Source: Oenanthe sinensis
Taxonomy: Eukaryota > Streptophyta > Magnoliopsida > Apiales > Apiaceae
Direction: 5' to 3'
Length of the DNA stretch: 64,000 bases
Assembly: GCA_028671895.1 (NCBI GenBank)
Contig: CM053804.1
Coordinates: 1,431,001-1,495,000 of the forward strand
The position numbers and the translations under genes are program-made. The notes below the pieces were generated by a model. It saw only the letters and a list, made by a program, of their open reading frames with translations. It was not told the origin of the DNA and made no database searches. Below, piece by piece: positions 21,290 through 34,821 of the stretch; the stretch's first letter is position 1, and the number at the start of each line of letters is the position of its first letter.

Positions 21290-22511
21290 CTAGTGCAGAG
21301 TGTGACTTGTATTCTCACAAGACCACACCCAAAAATATTTAGCTGTAGAGTTAGCTTCAGGAATGCTAGTGATAATGTCATGGCACCATTAGCAGTGTGC
21401 ATATTGCATTTATTTTTGAATGAGTTGAAATCAAAATATTGTCAAGACTTAATTAATGGTACCTATTTTAATGGATATAGTACATTCAAACACTTAATTT
21501 TATTCTTAGACAAAAAAAATACACTTAATTTAGAAAAAAGACATGATTAAAATACCAATTTCAATAAATATATGTGAAAAAATTAAAATGAACTATTAAA
21601 AAGAAACAAAGAGAATATTTCATTAAAAAAGACGTATGTTATAATTTTATAAATAAAATATATAAAATGAACAAGTGGTTATCATTTAAATCAACCCATT
21701 AGTGGTTAACAATGAAATCCCCCAATTAATATTAACTAGTTTATAACCCGTGCGATTTAATTTTTTTAATATATTTTAATTTAATTGAATTGAATAGTTT
21801 GAGCGGCTTAAAATAAATATAATAATAATAATATTATAATATTTGTGAGATTCGATTATAAGTGATAATTTTAAATGAATTGGATAGTTTGAGGGTGATT
21901 AAACTGAGATGTTTAAATTATATTTATTATATAATTTTAACAAAATTTAATATAAATAAAATAATAATAATATTATATCATTCATAAGATTTAATTAATT
22001 GGTTGTTGTTTTAAATGAATTAAGAGTTTCAGAGTGGTGGAACTGAATTCTGTAAATATAAATAGATATATATTTAATATAATTAGATTACATATTAGAT
22101 CGTAAATAGAATTTGTATTATAAGAAAAAAATTTAGATTATAATTTAGATATAATATAATGTTAAGATTTAGTTTTAGGTTAATATAATATTACAAGTTT
22201 ATAAACCGTGTGAAACACGAGATAACTAATATTTAAGTAAATTGATTTTTTATTTATATTTTTATGATACTTAATATAAAATTTTATAATATTAAAAATT
22301 TATGTTAATATTGTATGTTCCCTTATTTTATATTAATTTATTCTATTTAATATAAATATGTTATAATTTGGACCCGTATTATAATAAATATATAATTGAA
22401 AAAGTAAAATTTTAATTAATATAAATACGTAAAATTATATCTAATACATGTATATTTTTAGTCCCATGGTCAGTACCCATCGACCAAAACTTTTAATTTT
22501 TCGGTTATAAT
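21290..22511. other. AT-rich spacer with possible half Helitron end
   Basis: ACTAGTTTATAACCCGTGCG at 21,734-21,753 looks like a plant Helitron terminus read from the minus strand, but the partner arm of its hairpin is missing. The rest is AT-rich repeat-like DNA without genes. Confidence 0.35.
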
Positions 22512-22518
22512 CTATACT

Positions 22519-23160
22519 ATCTATACTATATTATAATAATCAAATTAGAGAACTTATTTTTTTGAAACACTGAAGTAAATGATAGAAAAAATCTTAACCG
22601 TCCAATTTTAGTTGAACCGTTGAAACGATCATAACCATTCAATTCAATTTTAATAACACACAACTCTATCCCCGATAGTCGTCCTTTTATACAACTCCTC
22701 ACGGATAATATTATATTATATTTAAATTATATTCTATATTTTCTATTTTTAAAATCCTACTTATCTTATATTTTTTTTAATATATCATTAAATTTTATGA
22801 ATATTAATATATCTATACTATATTATTATAGTCAAACAAAAAAACTTTTTTTCATCTTACCTAGATGAACTATAAACAAAATCATAACTGTCCAATTTTA
22901 GGTGAACCATATAAACAATCTTAACCATCCAATTTTAATAAAATTTAATTTTAGAAAAAAAATATCAATATATCATACATACAACTCTATCACATATTAT
23001 ATTTAAATTATATTCTATATTTTATAATTTAAGAATCTTACTTATCCTATAATTTTTTTTATATAGTTTACTCATATTCAACTTAGTTTTATCACCATTC
23101 AAACTCTTTTTTTATTTAAATTTATGACTTATCATTAAATTTTATGAATATTAATATATA
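22519..23160. repeat. Tandem pair of ~300-bp AT-rich repeat units
   Basis: Unit A (about 22,519-22,811) and unit B (about 22,812-23,160) both start CTATACTATATTAT, both contain CCAATTTTAG.TGAACC and both end ATCATTAAATTTTATGAATA. They are diverged direct copies of a non-coding repeat. Confidence 0.65.
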
Positions 23161-24400
23161 AATATCATTGTATAAAAAATGTAAAAATAAATTAATACTA
23201 AAACAAATTATCATATTAAATGAAATATTTAAATTACATAAAATAATTAATATATAATTTCAAATAAAAAAAATAATTTATTAATAACATTCGTACTTTG
23301 CATGTGTTATAAGTTAGTAATATAGTATAGAAGTAAACTAAAAATATAACCAAGATTATAAAAAAAAAATCTTATTTGATTATGTGAGATACAGTCTTTT
23401 CTATAGATTTTGATTAATTTTGTCTTAACACTAAGTGTAAATTAAATTAGGGTTATGAAGTTACTAATTAATATAGTAATCACCCCTTAGGTTATTCGAA
23501 ATGACAGTTAACGAGTGGAAAGTCAAATTTGGTCAAACTATTTTATAAACGAAACAAAATAATTTTCTCTCGACATATAATTAGATAAGATTTATCAAAT
23601 GATGATAAAATCAAATCTAGTTTATATATGTGATATTTTGAGGTAAAAACTGAAGATGAACAAATACTGTATTTTTGACACTACTTTTACGAGATTGAAA
23701 ATGCTTTATTAAATTAAACGAGTGTCTGCTTTAAAGGTTTTCAAGAGAATATATTTTGAATATATTTTTAAATTTATTTGTTCAACTTATCTTCAACAAA
23801 GTCATGCTTAAATGTAAAATGCAGATTTTATCCCGAAAGTCCCAACTGTCTTATTTATTCGGATAAAATGCACTTCAAGCATAAATATTCCTTGGACTTC
23901 ATAATCATTATTAATTTATGAATATTATGTTTGAATATATTTTCAAGTCAAAACCTTAGTCTAAACGTCGACAAGTTCTGATAAATGACTATCGAATATT
24001 GTTTTGGGCAATAAGGACAATGAAACGATCCTTTTCTCGAAATAATAGTTACACATGTCCAATTGACTTGAAACTTGGGAAATGTCACTAGAATATTTAA
24101 AAAGAATTTTAGGATTTTGTTTCATGATTTTTGGGTGACTTTTATTTTTTGCTTGTACTTTCGATACATAATTGATTGTTCGGTCCAAATTGAGTAGAAT
24201 TTTGACCATGACCTACTTGGAATATTTTCAGATGGTTCCCAAAGTTTCATAAGTTTTGGAGCATGTTTTGAAAAACGTCATATTCGTCATTTTATCATTC
24301 GGTTTCGTATTTATTAGCTTTATTTATTAACTGAATGTGGTTTGCACATTTTTCTTTGCTTGCAAGTGGGCTAGTACTGATGAGGGAACACAAAATTCAA
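23161..24400. other. AT-rich spacer, no gene seen
   Basis: No recognised domain, RNA or clear repeat boundary. Confidence 0.4.
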
Positions 24401-25704
24401 ATTGTGTACCTTTCCTTATTTTAAGGAAGTTTTGTCCCCTCTTTCCCCACCCAAAACCCTAATTTCTTTCTTTAAATACACCCCCTCCCCCCACACTTCT
24501 CCTCAAGCCATTTAAGCCAAGTAAATGCTGCATTTTTCTCTCCAAGAACACTCTCTAGTCCAGAAATATTTCATCCCTTAGAGTTCTTGAGTTATAAGCT
24601 TAGTTCTTTCATAGATCTAACATCTATCAAGCTTATAAACACATTTACATGCTCATATGACACACACATCACACAAGTATCTTTTGGCTACCTACTTACC
24701 ATATCTTAGTAGCCCCTAGACTTGTTTTGTTGCCCCCAAAGTTGTACCAAAAGTTGTTATTCCGGCAATTTTCCGGCAACTTTTTCTGGCGACCCATTTT
24801 TGTGTGTTTTAGGCTTCAAACTAGGTTTTTCTCTTGATTTCTTTCTAGATCTCAAGGGTTATAAGTTAGTTAGTTATATTATATATATAATATCACTTGG
24901 TACATGTTTAGTAGTGTATATACCTTGTTTGCTTGATTTTTAAGTATATATACGAACTCTTGTACAAGATCTTAACTCGTATCCCTTGATTTCATAAGAA
25001 ATATTGTTGTCTCTCACTATAGAGCACAAGGGTCATAAGTTAGTTATTTCTTGTCTATATTATATATATAATATTCGGTTATACTATATATATATAGATC
25101 TTGCTTGTTTCGATTTTTAGTATATAAATATAGTTGGTCTTGTTCACGATTTATATATACACGAGATTTAATCTTTTCTTCTTTTCTCGTATATATAAAG
25201 AGTGAACTAAACTGAGTTAGTAGTTTTTCTTTCTCCTTAGTTGGTTGTTAATATCCTTGATTTATTTAGGGATTAAATACAACACCTATTTACTTTAATT
25301 TCGAGTCGAAACTACTTTGTATAAGTCAATATATACGACATAAGCAAAAGGCTTCCTTGTTGAGTTTTAGTATCTAAACCAAGCTCTTATTACGAGTTTG
25401 AGTTGATTAATATAAATCTCATGTAGAGATATAAACTAAAGACTCCTCGAATATTTGCAAGGTAACTCACTTTAATTTTGAGTTGAGTTTTTGTGTATAA
25501 GTAGAGGTACGACATAAACATAAATACCCCTTGATTTATAAAGTGTAAGAAACTAACTCAAATTCCGAGTCATATTTGTGAGTTTGTTTGTGATTGTTTT
25601 AAGGCCATAGCCTAGTAGTAGGGTTAAGACCTTAAAAACAAAGTAGTTAGAAAATGTACTTGATCAAATTCAAGTCAAAATATATTTGGTCTATATCTTG
25701 ACCT

Positions 25705-25705
<1 letters not shown>

Positions 25706-25755
<50 letters not shown>
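25706..25755. repeat. (AT)n microsatellite
   Basis: Uninterrupted alternating AT for about 50 bp. Confidence 0.95.
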
Positions 25756-25758
<3 letters not shown>

Positions 25759-25764
25759 ATCTTG

Positions 25765-25950
25765 CATTGCATTCATACACTTTACATATCGCACTTACTT
25801 TAGCATATTTACTTTAAGCACTTGCATTGCATTCATACGCTTTACATATCGCAAATTACTTTAGCATATGCATTTAATTTCGTGCATTCATACGCTTTAA
25901 TTTCCGCACCTTAATTTAGCATACACACTTAATTTCTTGCATACACGTTA
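25765..25950 (+). repeat. Tandem ~55-bp imperfect repeat, three copies
   Basis: The phrase TTGCATTGCATTCATACRCTTTA..TTTAGCATA recurs with increasing divergence. Confidence 0.7.
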
Positions 25951-26344
25951 GCACACAACGTGTGGTTCGTCCTTTTGACTAAGTGACTTCCCCTTTCGAG
26001 TGGTTCGTACTTGTCTCTAGGTGACTTACCCCGACTCACATTTATATATACCGTTGCTTCAGTTATTTTATATATATTTGTTTATCACACTGGTCTAGTA
26101 CTGTAACATACTAGTCCACCACCTTTCTTTCTTAAAACAATGATATTTAAGTCGTAATACTTGTTGTCTAGACTTTGTTAGTGAGGTGAAAGTGAAGTGA
26201 GGTGATCCTTGTTCTAAGACCCAAGTCCTAGACACGCCAACGGGGAGTTGGGTGTCTTTGCACCGTGAGGAAAATGAAAGACCCAAGACCTAAGACCTAA
26301 ATCAAAGACCTACATTGTTATAGATGAACATAGTCTATGCATGG

Positions 26345-26635
26345 ATTTTTACGTATCTTTGAGAAAGTAAAGGGAAAGTTACGCTCCAAGATAAGGTCGT
26401 AAAGGATACTACGTGTCTATGAAAAGGTAACGGGGAGTTACGCTCTAAGACGAGCTCGTAGGGGTACTACTTGCCTGTGAAGAGGTAACGGAGAGTTACG
26501 CTCTAAGACCAGCTCGTAGGGGTTCTATTTTGATTGTGAGGAGGTAACAGAGAGTTACGCTCCAAGCTAAATCAAGTAGGTTTGCTATTGTATTTTGAGG
26601 GGTTAACAGGTAGTTAAGGTCCAAGATAGATACAT
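26345..26635 (+). repeat. Tandem ~60-bp repeat, about five copies
   Basis: Each unit carries GAGGTAACGGAGAGTTACGC followed by TCTAAGAC.AGCTCGTAGG or a diverged form. Copies 2 to 4 are most alike; the first and last are decayed. Confidence 0.8.
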
Positions 26636-27108
26636 AGTGTTGTAAAAGGTTTTTCCACCACTATAAGGAGTACATCTTTTTATAGTGCAAAATCTCGAAT
26701 TCAGGGAGGGACTCGTGGACTAGACTAGGGGTGAGCGGATCCGTTAGGGGATTGCGCCATCGCAAACCAGGATAAAAATTCTGTTGTGTACTCTATTTCT
26801 TTTCTCTACTTTTGTTTTCCGCACTTACATTACTAGTTGACTAGTAATATTTTAAAAAGAGAAAAGAAAAATTTAAAACGCCAAGCTCAATTTTTAAAAC
26901 GGTATTAAGTTATTCAACCCCTTTTCTAGCTTATACCCCATTTCGGGCCTAACACATTCTATTGATATCGTTTAAATAAATTATTTATACTATAGTAATA
27001 ATACGGAGTAATATAGTATAGATATAGTTTTCAAATGTCAACCCATAAATATCAATTTATATATTTTGAATAAATAAAATTTACCGTTCCCATTTCCAGC
27101 CCAATTTC

Positions 27109-27195
27109 GAACAGGATAAACGTTCGACCCGGCCCAAATAAAAGCCCAATACTATCTCCCATTTTCTCCTAAATCGCTAAAATCCTAAACCCTAA
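27109..27195 (+). promoter_or_regulatory. Site II and telo-box elements of the NOP14 promoter
   Basis: There are three GCCCA words (TGGGCY on the other strand) at about 27,109-27,114, 27,132-27,136 and 27,144-27,148, and one telo-box AAACCCTAA at 27,187-27,195. This pair of elements is known from plant promoters of ribosomal-protein and ribosome-biogenesis genes (TCP and telo-box binding factors), which suits NOP14. Confidence 0.65.
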
Positions 27196-27232
27196 TTAAC
27201 TCCCACCACAACCCCCATCAGCTCAGCTAGGT

Positions 27233-27328
27233 CCGAGAGAGAGATACAGAGAGAGTCCGAGAGAGAGACACAGAGAGAGATACGGAGAGAGTCCGAGAGA
27301 GATACACACAGAGAGAGAGAGAGAGAGC
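27233..27328 (+). repeat. GA-rich microsatellite in NOP14 5' leader
   Basis: Interrupted GAGAGA tract with repeated GTCCGAGAGAGA and GATACAGAGAG units, ending 11 bp before the ATG. Confidence 0.85.
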
Positions 27329-27339
27329 CGATTCTAACA

Positions 27340-30300
27340 ATGGTGAAGATACTAAAACCTTCTTATTCGAATCGCAAAGACGATGATTCCAATAAGAAGA
27401 AGAAAAAGAAGAACAGTAAATTACAACCAGACTCAATTGCTATGAAGAAAGTGAAAGCTACTAAATTAAACCCATTTGAAACCATTTGGTCTCGTCGTAA
27501 ATTTGATATCTTGGGTAAGAAGAGAAAAGGGGAGACTCGTCGTCTCGGTCTCGCTCGCTCTCTCGCTATCGAAAAGGTCATTCCTTTACCCTTTATTCAC
27601 ATTCTTGATGTGTATATTTATATATTATGTGGTACATTGTGCAAATTTGAATGTCGAGAATGTCACATTTTTTGTTGCTCTAATTGTTGTTATTAGACTT
27701 GAATTGTGTTGTAGATAAGAATGTGAAAAATAGTGTCTTGGATTGAATGTATGGAACGGAGATGTTGCGGAAAGTGTGTAAATAGGAATGTGATAATTAG
27801 AATTTTGGATTGGATTGGATTGCAGAGAACGAAGACGTTGTTGAAAGATTATGAGCAGAGTGGGAAGTCGTCTGTGTTTGTGGATAATCGAATAGGAGAG
27901 CAAATGGAGGGGCTTCCTGAATTTGATAAGGCCATTATGAGGTCACAACGTGAACGTCAGGTACTCTTTTGCATGACATTTGTTATTGTAAACATTATTA
28001 ACTTACTTGCATATATATAGGGTTTTTGTTATTTAATTTAGTTTTATTTTTTATTTTTTGTGTATTTATGTTTTTGTAGTTGAAACTTGGCAAGAAGAGC
28101 AAGTATAACTTGTCTGATGGAGAAGACGAGGATGAGTTTGAGGAGTTGGGTTTAGGCTCATATCCTGGAAAGGATGATTTTGAGGATGATGTACCATTTG
28201 AAGATGATGAAGATAAGGAACTTGGAGAGAGTGAAAGTATTTTCTTTTCTTATTATATAGAATTCTTCAACACTAATATAGTTGACTGCATCTGTTTATT
28301 ATGCTTAAATTTTCATATTTTGTATTTTTAGCAAATCCAATTCTTTCAGCATATAGATGTGTAGCCTGGTCATTTCACTGTTTAACTTAATTTTGTGGTT
28401 ATGATTAAATATCTAAATATCTGTGTCCTCCATGAGCTTATGTTATTGACCTTATCTTGTCTGCTTTTTCCTTTGTACAGAGAGATCAACCATTTTAAAG
28501 CATCTTACTGGCCATAATGGTCAGGGTAGTTCAGAAACAGGTCCGGTGGAAGTAGAAGAGAATGTGAGTTGGATTCTCTAATAACTTGTAATATTTTTTC
28601 CAGCTGGAATGTGATTGGTAGTTTTAATTAAGAACTGATGGAGCTGTGAAAGTGATCACATGATATGCCAAAGGTTCATGAGGTTTCTAACTAAAATTTA
28701 TCAATTTGATCATGCTCGTTTTGCAGAGGCGGAAAACAAAGAAGGAAGTTATGGATGAGTTGATTTCCAAGAGTAAATATTTCAAGGTGATGACCATGCT
28801 GACAATGTTGGTTCTGCTTTATTGACCAGAATGATTCATATGGTTTATTGTTGAGTTTCATTCTCTTGTCTATTTATCTCCTACCAGGCACAAAAAGCAA
28901 AGGATAAAGAAGAAAATGTGGAGTTCCTTGAACAATTAGACAACAACTTTACATCTTTGGTGAATTCGGAAGCCCTGTTAGCTTTAACAGACCCAACCAA
29001 AATTAATGCTTTAAAGGCTTTAGTGAACAAGAGCACTTCAGATAATAACGGAAAGATTGATGTAGTATTTTCCATTCCAAAAACAGTTTCTCTTCAACAG
29101 GTAGAAGACATTCTTGTTAGTCCTTTTTATTTATAATATTCTGAATTTCCAGCTTTGAAGTCTAAATGTAAATATTGCACCTTTCTGTTTTTTTGTTTGG
29201 ATGCTTTCTTGCATATATAATTTTATGATTACATTTTTGTCCCTATCATGTTAAAACATGTTTGCCATTGAATTTTTTCATCATATAATATATTAAAGTT
29301 TTTGTCCCTTGATTTTTTTTGGTTATTTAAAAAGGTATTACATTCTAACACTTGTAGTGCATGTCGACAGAGGTTATTTTACTGAACTTCATGGTGCAGT
29401 TTTAACTATATTTTAATTAAATATATGCATGTTGCTGCTTATGCTTGTTGAGGTTTACATTCACTTTTGCGTTGTTTCTTGCAGGAAAAGCCAGATTCTT
29501 ATGACAAACTTGTAAATGAGATGGTACTTGATAGGCGTGCCCGCCCATCAAACAGGACAAAGACTCCTGAAGAAATCGCACAGGAGGAGAAAGAAAGACT
29601 TGAACAGTTAGAGGTATATTTATTTCTTGACACAGAGATTATCATTTGTATTATTATGTGGCTTCCCACTTATATATTTTCTTTTTATAAAGGCTTACAT
29701 GGTGTCTTCTTTTAGGAGTGTCCTTTGCTATCTTAACATGTTTAATGACCTGTTATTACAGGAAGAACGTCAGAAGAGAATGCATGCTGCTGATGATTCG
29801 AGTGACGAGGATGTTGATGGTTCCAGAAATGAAGATGGTTCTAGGCGGAGGTTAACATCTATTTCTGGAGATGATCTTGGTGATTCATTTACTGCTGATG
29901 AAGAAACAAATACTAAATTAAGTTGGATTAATGATATGTTGGAACAACATGCGGATGAAGTTGAGAGTGAAGAAGGTACCTCTTCCGAGGGTTCAGAGAG
30001 TGGCGGAGAAGATGATGAAGAAGAAACTGGTAATTATAGTGACAATGACAATGATGAGGATTGCAAAAAGACTTCATCTTTAAAAGATTGGGAACAAAGT
30101 GATGATGACAAGATTGATACAGATTTGGAAGTCAAAGGTGGCCGAACAGGAGATAAAGTAAATAATGTTGATGACGATGACGAGGATGATGAGGACCATG
30201 TATTAGAAGAGAGCAAAAAGTCAACTGCAGTCGAGCAAAAGCAAATGAATTTGTTAGATTCTGATAACGTAAAAGCAGTTTCCAAGAAGCCTTTGAATCA

Positions 30301-32750
30301 AATAGAAGACCTTCCATATACAATTGAAGCTCCAAAAAGTTTAGAGGAATTATCTTTACTTCTGAAAGATCGCTCTGACAGTCAGATTATAGAGGCTATT
30401 AGGCGAATTCGTACATTCAATGCAATCTCTGTCGCAGCAGAAAATCGAAAGAAGATGCAAGTATGTGCTTTTATTTTTCCTTTTGATTTTACTAATACTT
30501 GGATAATATGTTCCATTTGGTTGATCATCGTCTAAGGAATTTTTGGAAACTTAGACACACACTTAAGTAAGAGGGTAGATATTTTGTTCTTTTAAATAAA
30601 TCTATTGTCCATCTGTACTTTATTTAATATATGTACAAGTTCATATATGTTCTGTCTTGACTCTTGACACTGAACTAATCTGCCAATTGCTACCAGGTCT
30701 TTTATGGTGTATTATTGCAGTATTTCTCGGTCACGGCAAACACTAAACCATTGAACTACAAACTTTTAAATTTGCTTGTCGAACCATTAATGAAGATGAG
30801 CACAGAAATCCCGTACTTTTCAGCCATATGCGCTCGTCAGAGGCTACTTAGAACACGTACACAGTTTGTTGATGATATGAAGGAATCAGGTCGGTCTAAC
30901 TGATATTGAGAAATTTTCTCAAACTTTGCAACTGTGGGACCTTTCCTTTTCCTAGCCAGTTGTGTAATACGTGGCATTATTCCATTTTGCAGGGAGACTT
31001 TGCTGGCCTTCTTTGAAGACTTTATTTCTTTTGAGGCTCTGGTCTATGATATTTCCATGCTCTGATTTTCGGCATGTAGTTATGACTCCTGCAATACTGT
31101 TAATGTGCGAATATTTAATGCGCTGCCCAATTGTTTCTGGCCGGGATATGGCAATTGGATCCTTTTTGAGCTCAATGGTTCTCTCTGTAAGTGTACTTTA
31201 CCCACTCATATGTTTTTAACTCCTAGTTGGCTAGTTGACATGTTTTATCAAATGGACTGCTAATGATCAAAGGTAAACTTATCCTGCAGGTCACAAAACA
31301 GTCTCAGAAGTTCTGTCCTGAGGCCATAATATTTATACAAACACTACTTGTAGCAGCACTCGATGAGAAATCTGGAGCGTACCATGATTCTCAGGTTTGC
31401 AGCTGTGTCTATTTGTTTCCTTGTTTGTCAGTAGTCAAGTAACATGAATATTACTTAAAAGCATGTTCTTTAGTTAAGCAAAGATAGCTGACAAGTTCAT
31501 ATTATTGCAGTTGTATCATCTGATGGAACTTAAGGCACCCAAGCCTCTGCTTTGTATACAAGGCTCTCTAAATGAGATCCATCCTTTGGATTTCCTTTCA
31601 ATAATGGATTTGCCAGAGGATTCCCCTTATTTCTCTTCCGATGAATTTCGGTTAGTAACTTTGTATCTAGTACCATTACATGTAGTTATTAAAGATTGAT
31701 TTGTTTCCATGTACATTTTCTCATATGTAACCATCAAGTACAGAACTTATTCTTGATGGCATATGTGATAATCGTTGTATAAGTTGGTATTTTCTTAAAG
31801 CTTTTCATTTTGGATGTTCTTGCCCACGACTAGTGTTAAATAGTTGGTGGTTACTGTTGGAAAGCTGGTGCATATGTTGGAAGTTATCCACCGTTAAATC
31901 ATCTGACCTATTTACAAATTAAAAGAGAAGGGAAGTTAATTTCTTTGGTAACCAAATGGAAAGAGAAGAACAATGATCTAATAATAAAGTGTAGAGTGGC
32001 CATATCAACATTGTTAATTTTGTTTGACATGCTAATGATAAGCTGCAATATTCAGGAAGTGTTTGTTTTGGTAATGTTCTAAGGTTTTTATAATTATGCA
32101 GGGCGAGCATACTTGTAGCAGTAATTGAAACTCTGCGCGGATATATTAACGTTTATGAAGGATTTAACTCCTTCCCTGAAATATTCTTGCCACTTTCAAA
32201 AGTTTTGCATAAACTGGCAGGACAAGTGCACATGCCTAGTGAACTACAAACTAAACTCCAAGATGTTGCCGAACTCATAGAAAAGAAGGCTGATGAGCAT
32301 CACACCTTGCGTCGACCGCTAGAAATGCGGAAGCAAAAGCCAGTGCCCATAAAGTTACTTAATCCGAAGTTTGAAGAAAAGTAATGAACTTTTTGTTAAA
32401 TAGTTTTTTTTAACATACTAATTGCATCATGTACTGAGTTGTGATAACTTATTGTTTATATGTATCCTCTATCCTGCAGTTTTGTGAAGGGTAGAGACTA
32501 CGACCCAGATCGTGAGCGAGCTGAGGGCAAAAAGCTGCGTAAACTTCTAAAACGTGAAGCTAAAGGAGCAGCTCGTGAATTGAGAAAAGATAATTATTTC
32601 TTGTCCGAAGTGAAAGATAAAGAGAAGATGAGACTCGAGGAGGAAAGAGCTGAGAAGTATGGTAAAGCAAGAGCTTTCCTCCAAGAACAAGAACATGCAT
32701 TCAAATCTGGGCAACTAGGAAAAGGCAAAGGCAAAAAACGAAGGAGATGA
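27340..32750 (+). CDS. NOP14: NOP14, nucleolar protein of the small-subunit processome, 14 exons
   Basis: Exons: 27,340-27,576; 27,826-27,960; 28,080-28,236; 28,481-28,563; 28,727-28,786; 28,888-29,100; 29,485-29,613; 29,762-30,460; 30,697-30,889; 30,993-31,186; 31,290-31,394; 31,511-31,650; 32,102-32,380; 32,480-32,750. All join in frame with GT..AG borders, giving 964 aa, close to plant NOP14 (~900). It acts in the nucleolus in 18S rRNA processing and 40S assembly. The N-terminus has a Lys-rich nucleolar signal and NPFETIWSRRKFD. The middle is very acidic (Asp/Glu runs in exons 3 and 8). The C-terminal half holds the conserved repeats (IPYFSAICARQRLLRTRTQF, FRHVVMTPAILLMCEYLMRC). The end is KRRR-type basic (GKGKGKKRRR). 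No defects seen. Confidence 0.93.
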
Positions 32751-33440
32751 GGCCTAGCTCCCTTAGGACTTCCATTCCTACAATTGTATGCTTATTTTTT
32801 TATTTCCAGTATAAAAATGAGATACGTAGTTTTATTGGGGAAGTTGTATACCTGAAATGAAATAGTGTCGTCAAAATATACAAGTTTCTCCTGAAACTTG
32901 TCGATGACTGTCCATTGTTATATGGTGCAGTAAAGCTGTTGCAATATATTTGTATTTGTTATTTTTTTTCAAATTTTGTTCGACTTAAAAAATAATATAA
33001 TCTGTTGGCATTAAATTTTATCTAGTGTAATGCTTTTCTACCTGCAAGTATTTACAGGATTTAATAGTGTTAAAGTAAGTCTGGAGTAATGGACATAGAC
33101 TTTCTAGCTCCACTCATTATATATTACGTTGAGACTAGTTTAAATATGGTAGTAGAATTTTTTTAGATAAATATGCGGGCTGCTAGTTACTAGCTTGTCC
33201 TTTCTTTACAAGGTTGAATACAGGAAAGGAGACAGTTGTTTTATTTAATGTACAAGTTATGTAAAGTTGCTTCTTTGATGCAATTTACAGCAGCTACAGA
33301 TCCTGTTATATAGCCTCAGTTTGTATGCAATCCTCACAAGACAAGTATGAGAAGTGCAAACTGCGGCCAAGCATGGGATTTACTTGGTTGTACACTATCA
33401 AATGAGATGAAAGTAACATACATCCTTTTTGATTTACCAT
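32751..33440 (+). repeat. NOP14 3' flank, copy 1 of a duplicated segment
   Basis: Beginning in the last NOP14 codons (GGAGATGAGGCCTAGCTCC) this flank is matched by a diverged direct copy at about 38,520-39,140. Shared words include GTTGTATACCTGAA, CTGTCCATTGTT, GTTACTAGCTTGTCCTT, TTGCTTCTTTGATGCAA and TGGTTGTACACTA, in the same order. No coding sequence was found in it. Confidence 0.85.
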
Positions 33441-34360
33441 TCCACCCTCGAATCCTCTTCCGGATCATATTTTATTCAACTACAATTATATTATATCCAA
33501 TATATGATAGGACTAAGGATAGAGTAAAAGTGATCTTATCTAAATTCTACCAAAATTCAGAATTCAAATTTCACAAATGACATATTAAATATAATATATA
33601 TATATATATTATGAAATATAGATATATCAAAAATATTAATACACATAACTAGAATTCCACTTAGTCTAGAATATTGTTTAATACAATATATAATAATTCA
33701 AATTATATTTATTTTTAATAATTTAAAAAAATACATATTTAATTTGAACATATTCATATTTGAAGGATTATATAAACGAAATTAAAAGACAAAAGAGTCG
33801 TATAGATAGAAAGATTCTAAGTGTTTTAATCAATTAACTCATGATGTTAGTTGATTTAGTTATTTTCTAAAAAGAATACATATATGTTAAATATTAACAA
33901 TTAAATTAATAGAATATATTATTAATATATCATATTTCCTTACATTTTGATAATATTTTGAATAAATCTATTATTAAATTTTGATTAAAAAATATAATTT
34001 TTTTCATATTAAAATATATTATTCTATACAAAGAGATATTTATTATATCATATATATAATAAGTGTAAAAAATCTTATTCCGGTATTATGAAAGGATAGA
34101 TGTTTGATTTCTAACAATTATAAATTATTATATAATTATATAATTAAGTCTAACAGGGATCAATTCCTAATATAAAATATTATTTAATTATTTATAAATG
34201 ATAATTAATATTATATTAATAAATAATTGATAGTTTAAAAGGATATCATCCAAGTACTTTATTAATTAATAATGTAAAATGATATTATTCAAGTGTTGTT
34301 AAAAGTTTATAATTGATTCATAATATTTAAAAAATATTATTATTAATAAATTATAATTAA
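33441..34360. other. AT-rich spacer, no gene seen
   Basis: No recognised gene. A short (AT)n tract lies near 33,593-33,610. Confidence 0.45.
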
Positions 34361-34600
34361 TACTCCCTCCGTCCCATAATTCTTGTCAAAGTGAAATATT
34401 TTTAACTTTGACTAATAATTTAAAAATATTTATTTATAATTTTATGACTTTACAAATTGATTTATAAAATAGAATAATTAAATTTTATTATAATAACTTT
34501 AAAAGATATATATTATTATATAATATATTTAATTTATTGGTCAAAATTAATTAATTTAATTTTGAAAAGTCAAAACGAAAACGGGACATTCAGAGTATTA
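34361..34600. mobile_element. Stowaway-type MITE
   Basis: Starts TACTCCCTCCGTCCCATAAT and ends GGGACATTCAGAGTA (decayed inverse). Internal GTCAAA/TTTGAC arms pair. About 240 bp, about 220 bp upstream of the YIP1-family gene. Confidence 0.65.
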
Positions 34601-34821
34601 TAATAAATATATAATATTTGATATATGATGATATCATGATAAAATGCAACTTGGTCTCTCAGCTCCCACAACTAAAAACCTACACACACACGCACAAAGT
34701 CTCTCTAATTGTATTGTATACAGGTCTCTCACCTCCGACAAATAAACCTCTTCAATTACACACAAAAACACAGTAATCTCTTCAATTACACACACACACA
34801 CACAGTAATTGTATATCAAAG

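Larger units (their letters stand above)
24401..26954 (+). repeat. Probable degenerate LTR or LTR-like repeat
   Basis: This is LTR-like sequence in plus orientation. It has a TTTAAATACACCCC promoter-like block near 24,471, then repeated AAGGGTTATAAGTTAGTTA-type phrases. A (AT)n tract lies at 25,706-25,755, followed by two tandem arrays. It ends ATTCAACCCC..GGGCCTAACA at 26,954, like the copia LTR ends at 4,355 and 8,117. I could not place its left end or a target duplication, so solo-LTR status is inferred. Confidence 0.4.

Noticed and set aside
27187..27195. Telomere-like AAACCCTAA as interstitial telomere
   Set aside because: A single unit in a promoter; fits a telo-box rather than telomeric repeat.
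27733..28020. Separate 95-aa gene inside NOP14
   Set aside because: It is intron plus exon 2 of NOP14 read through.
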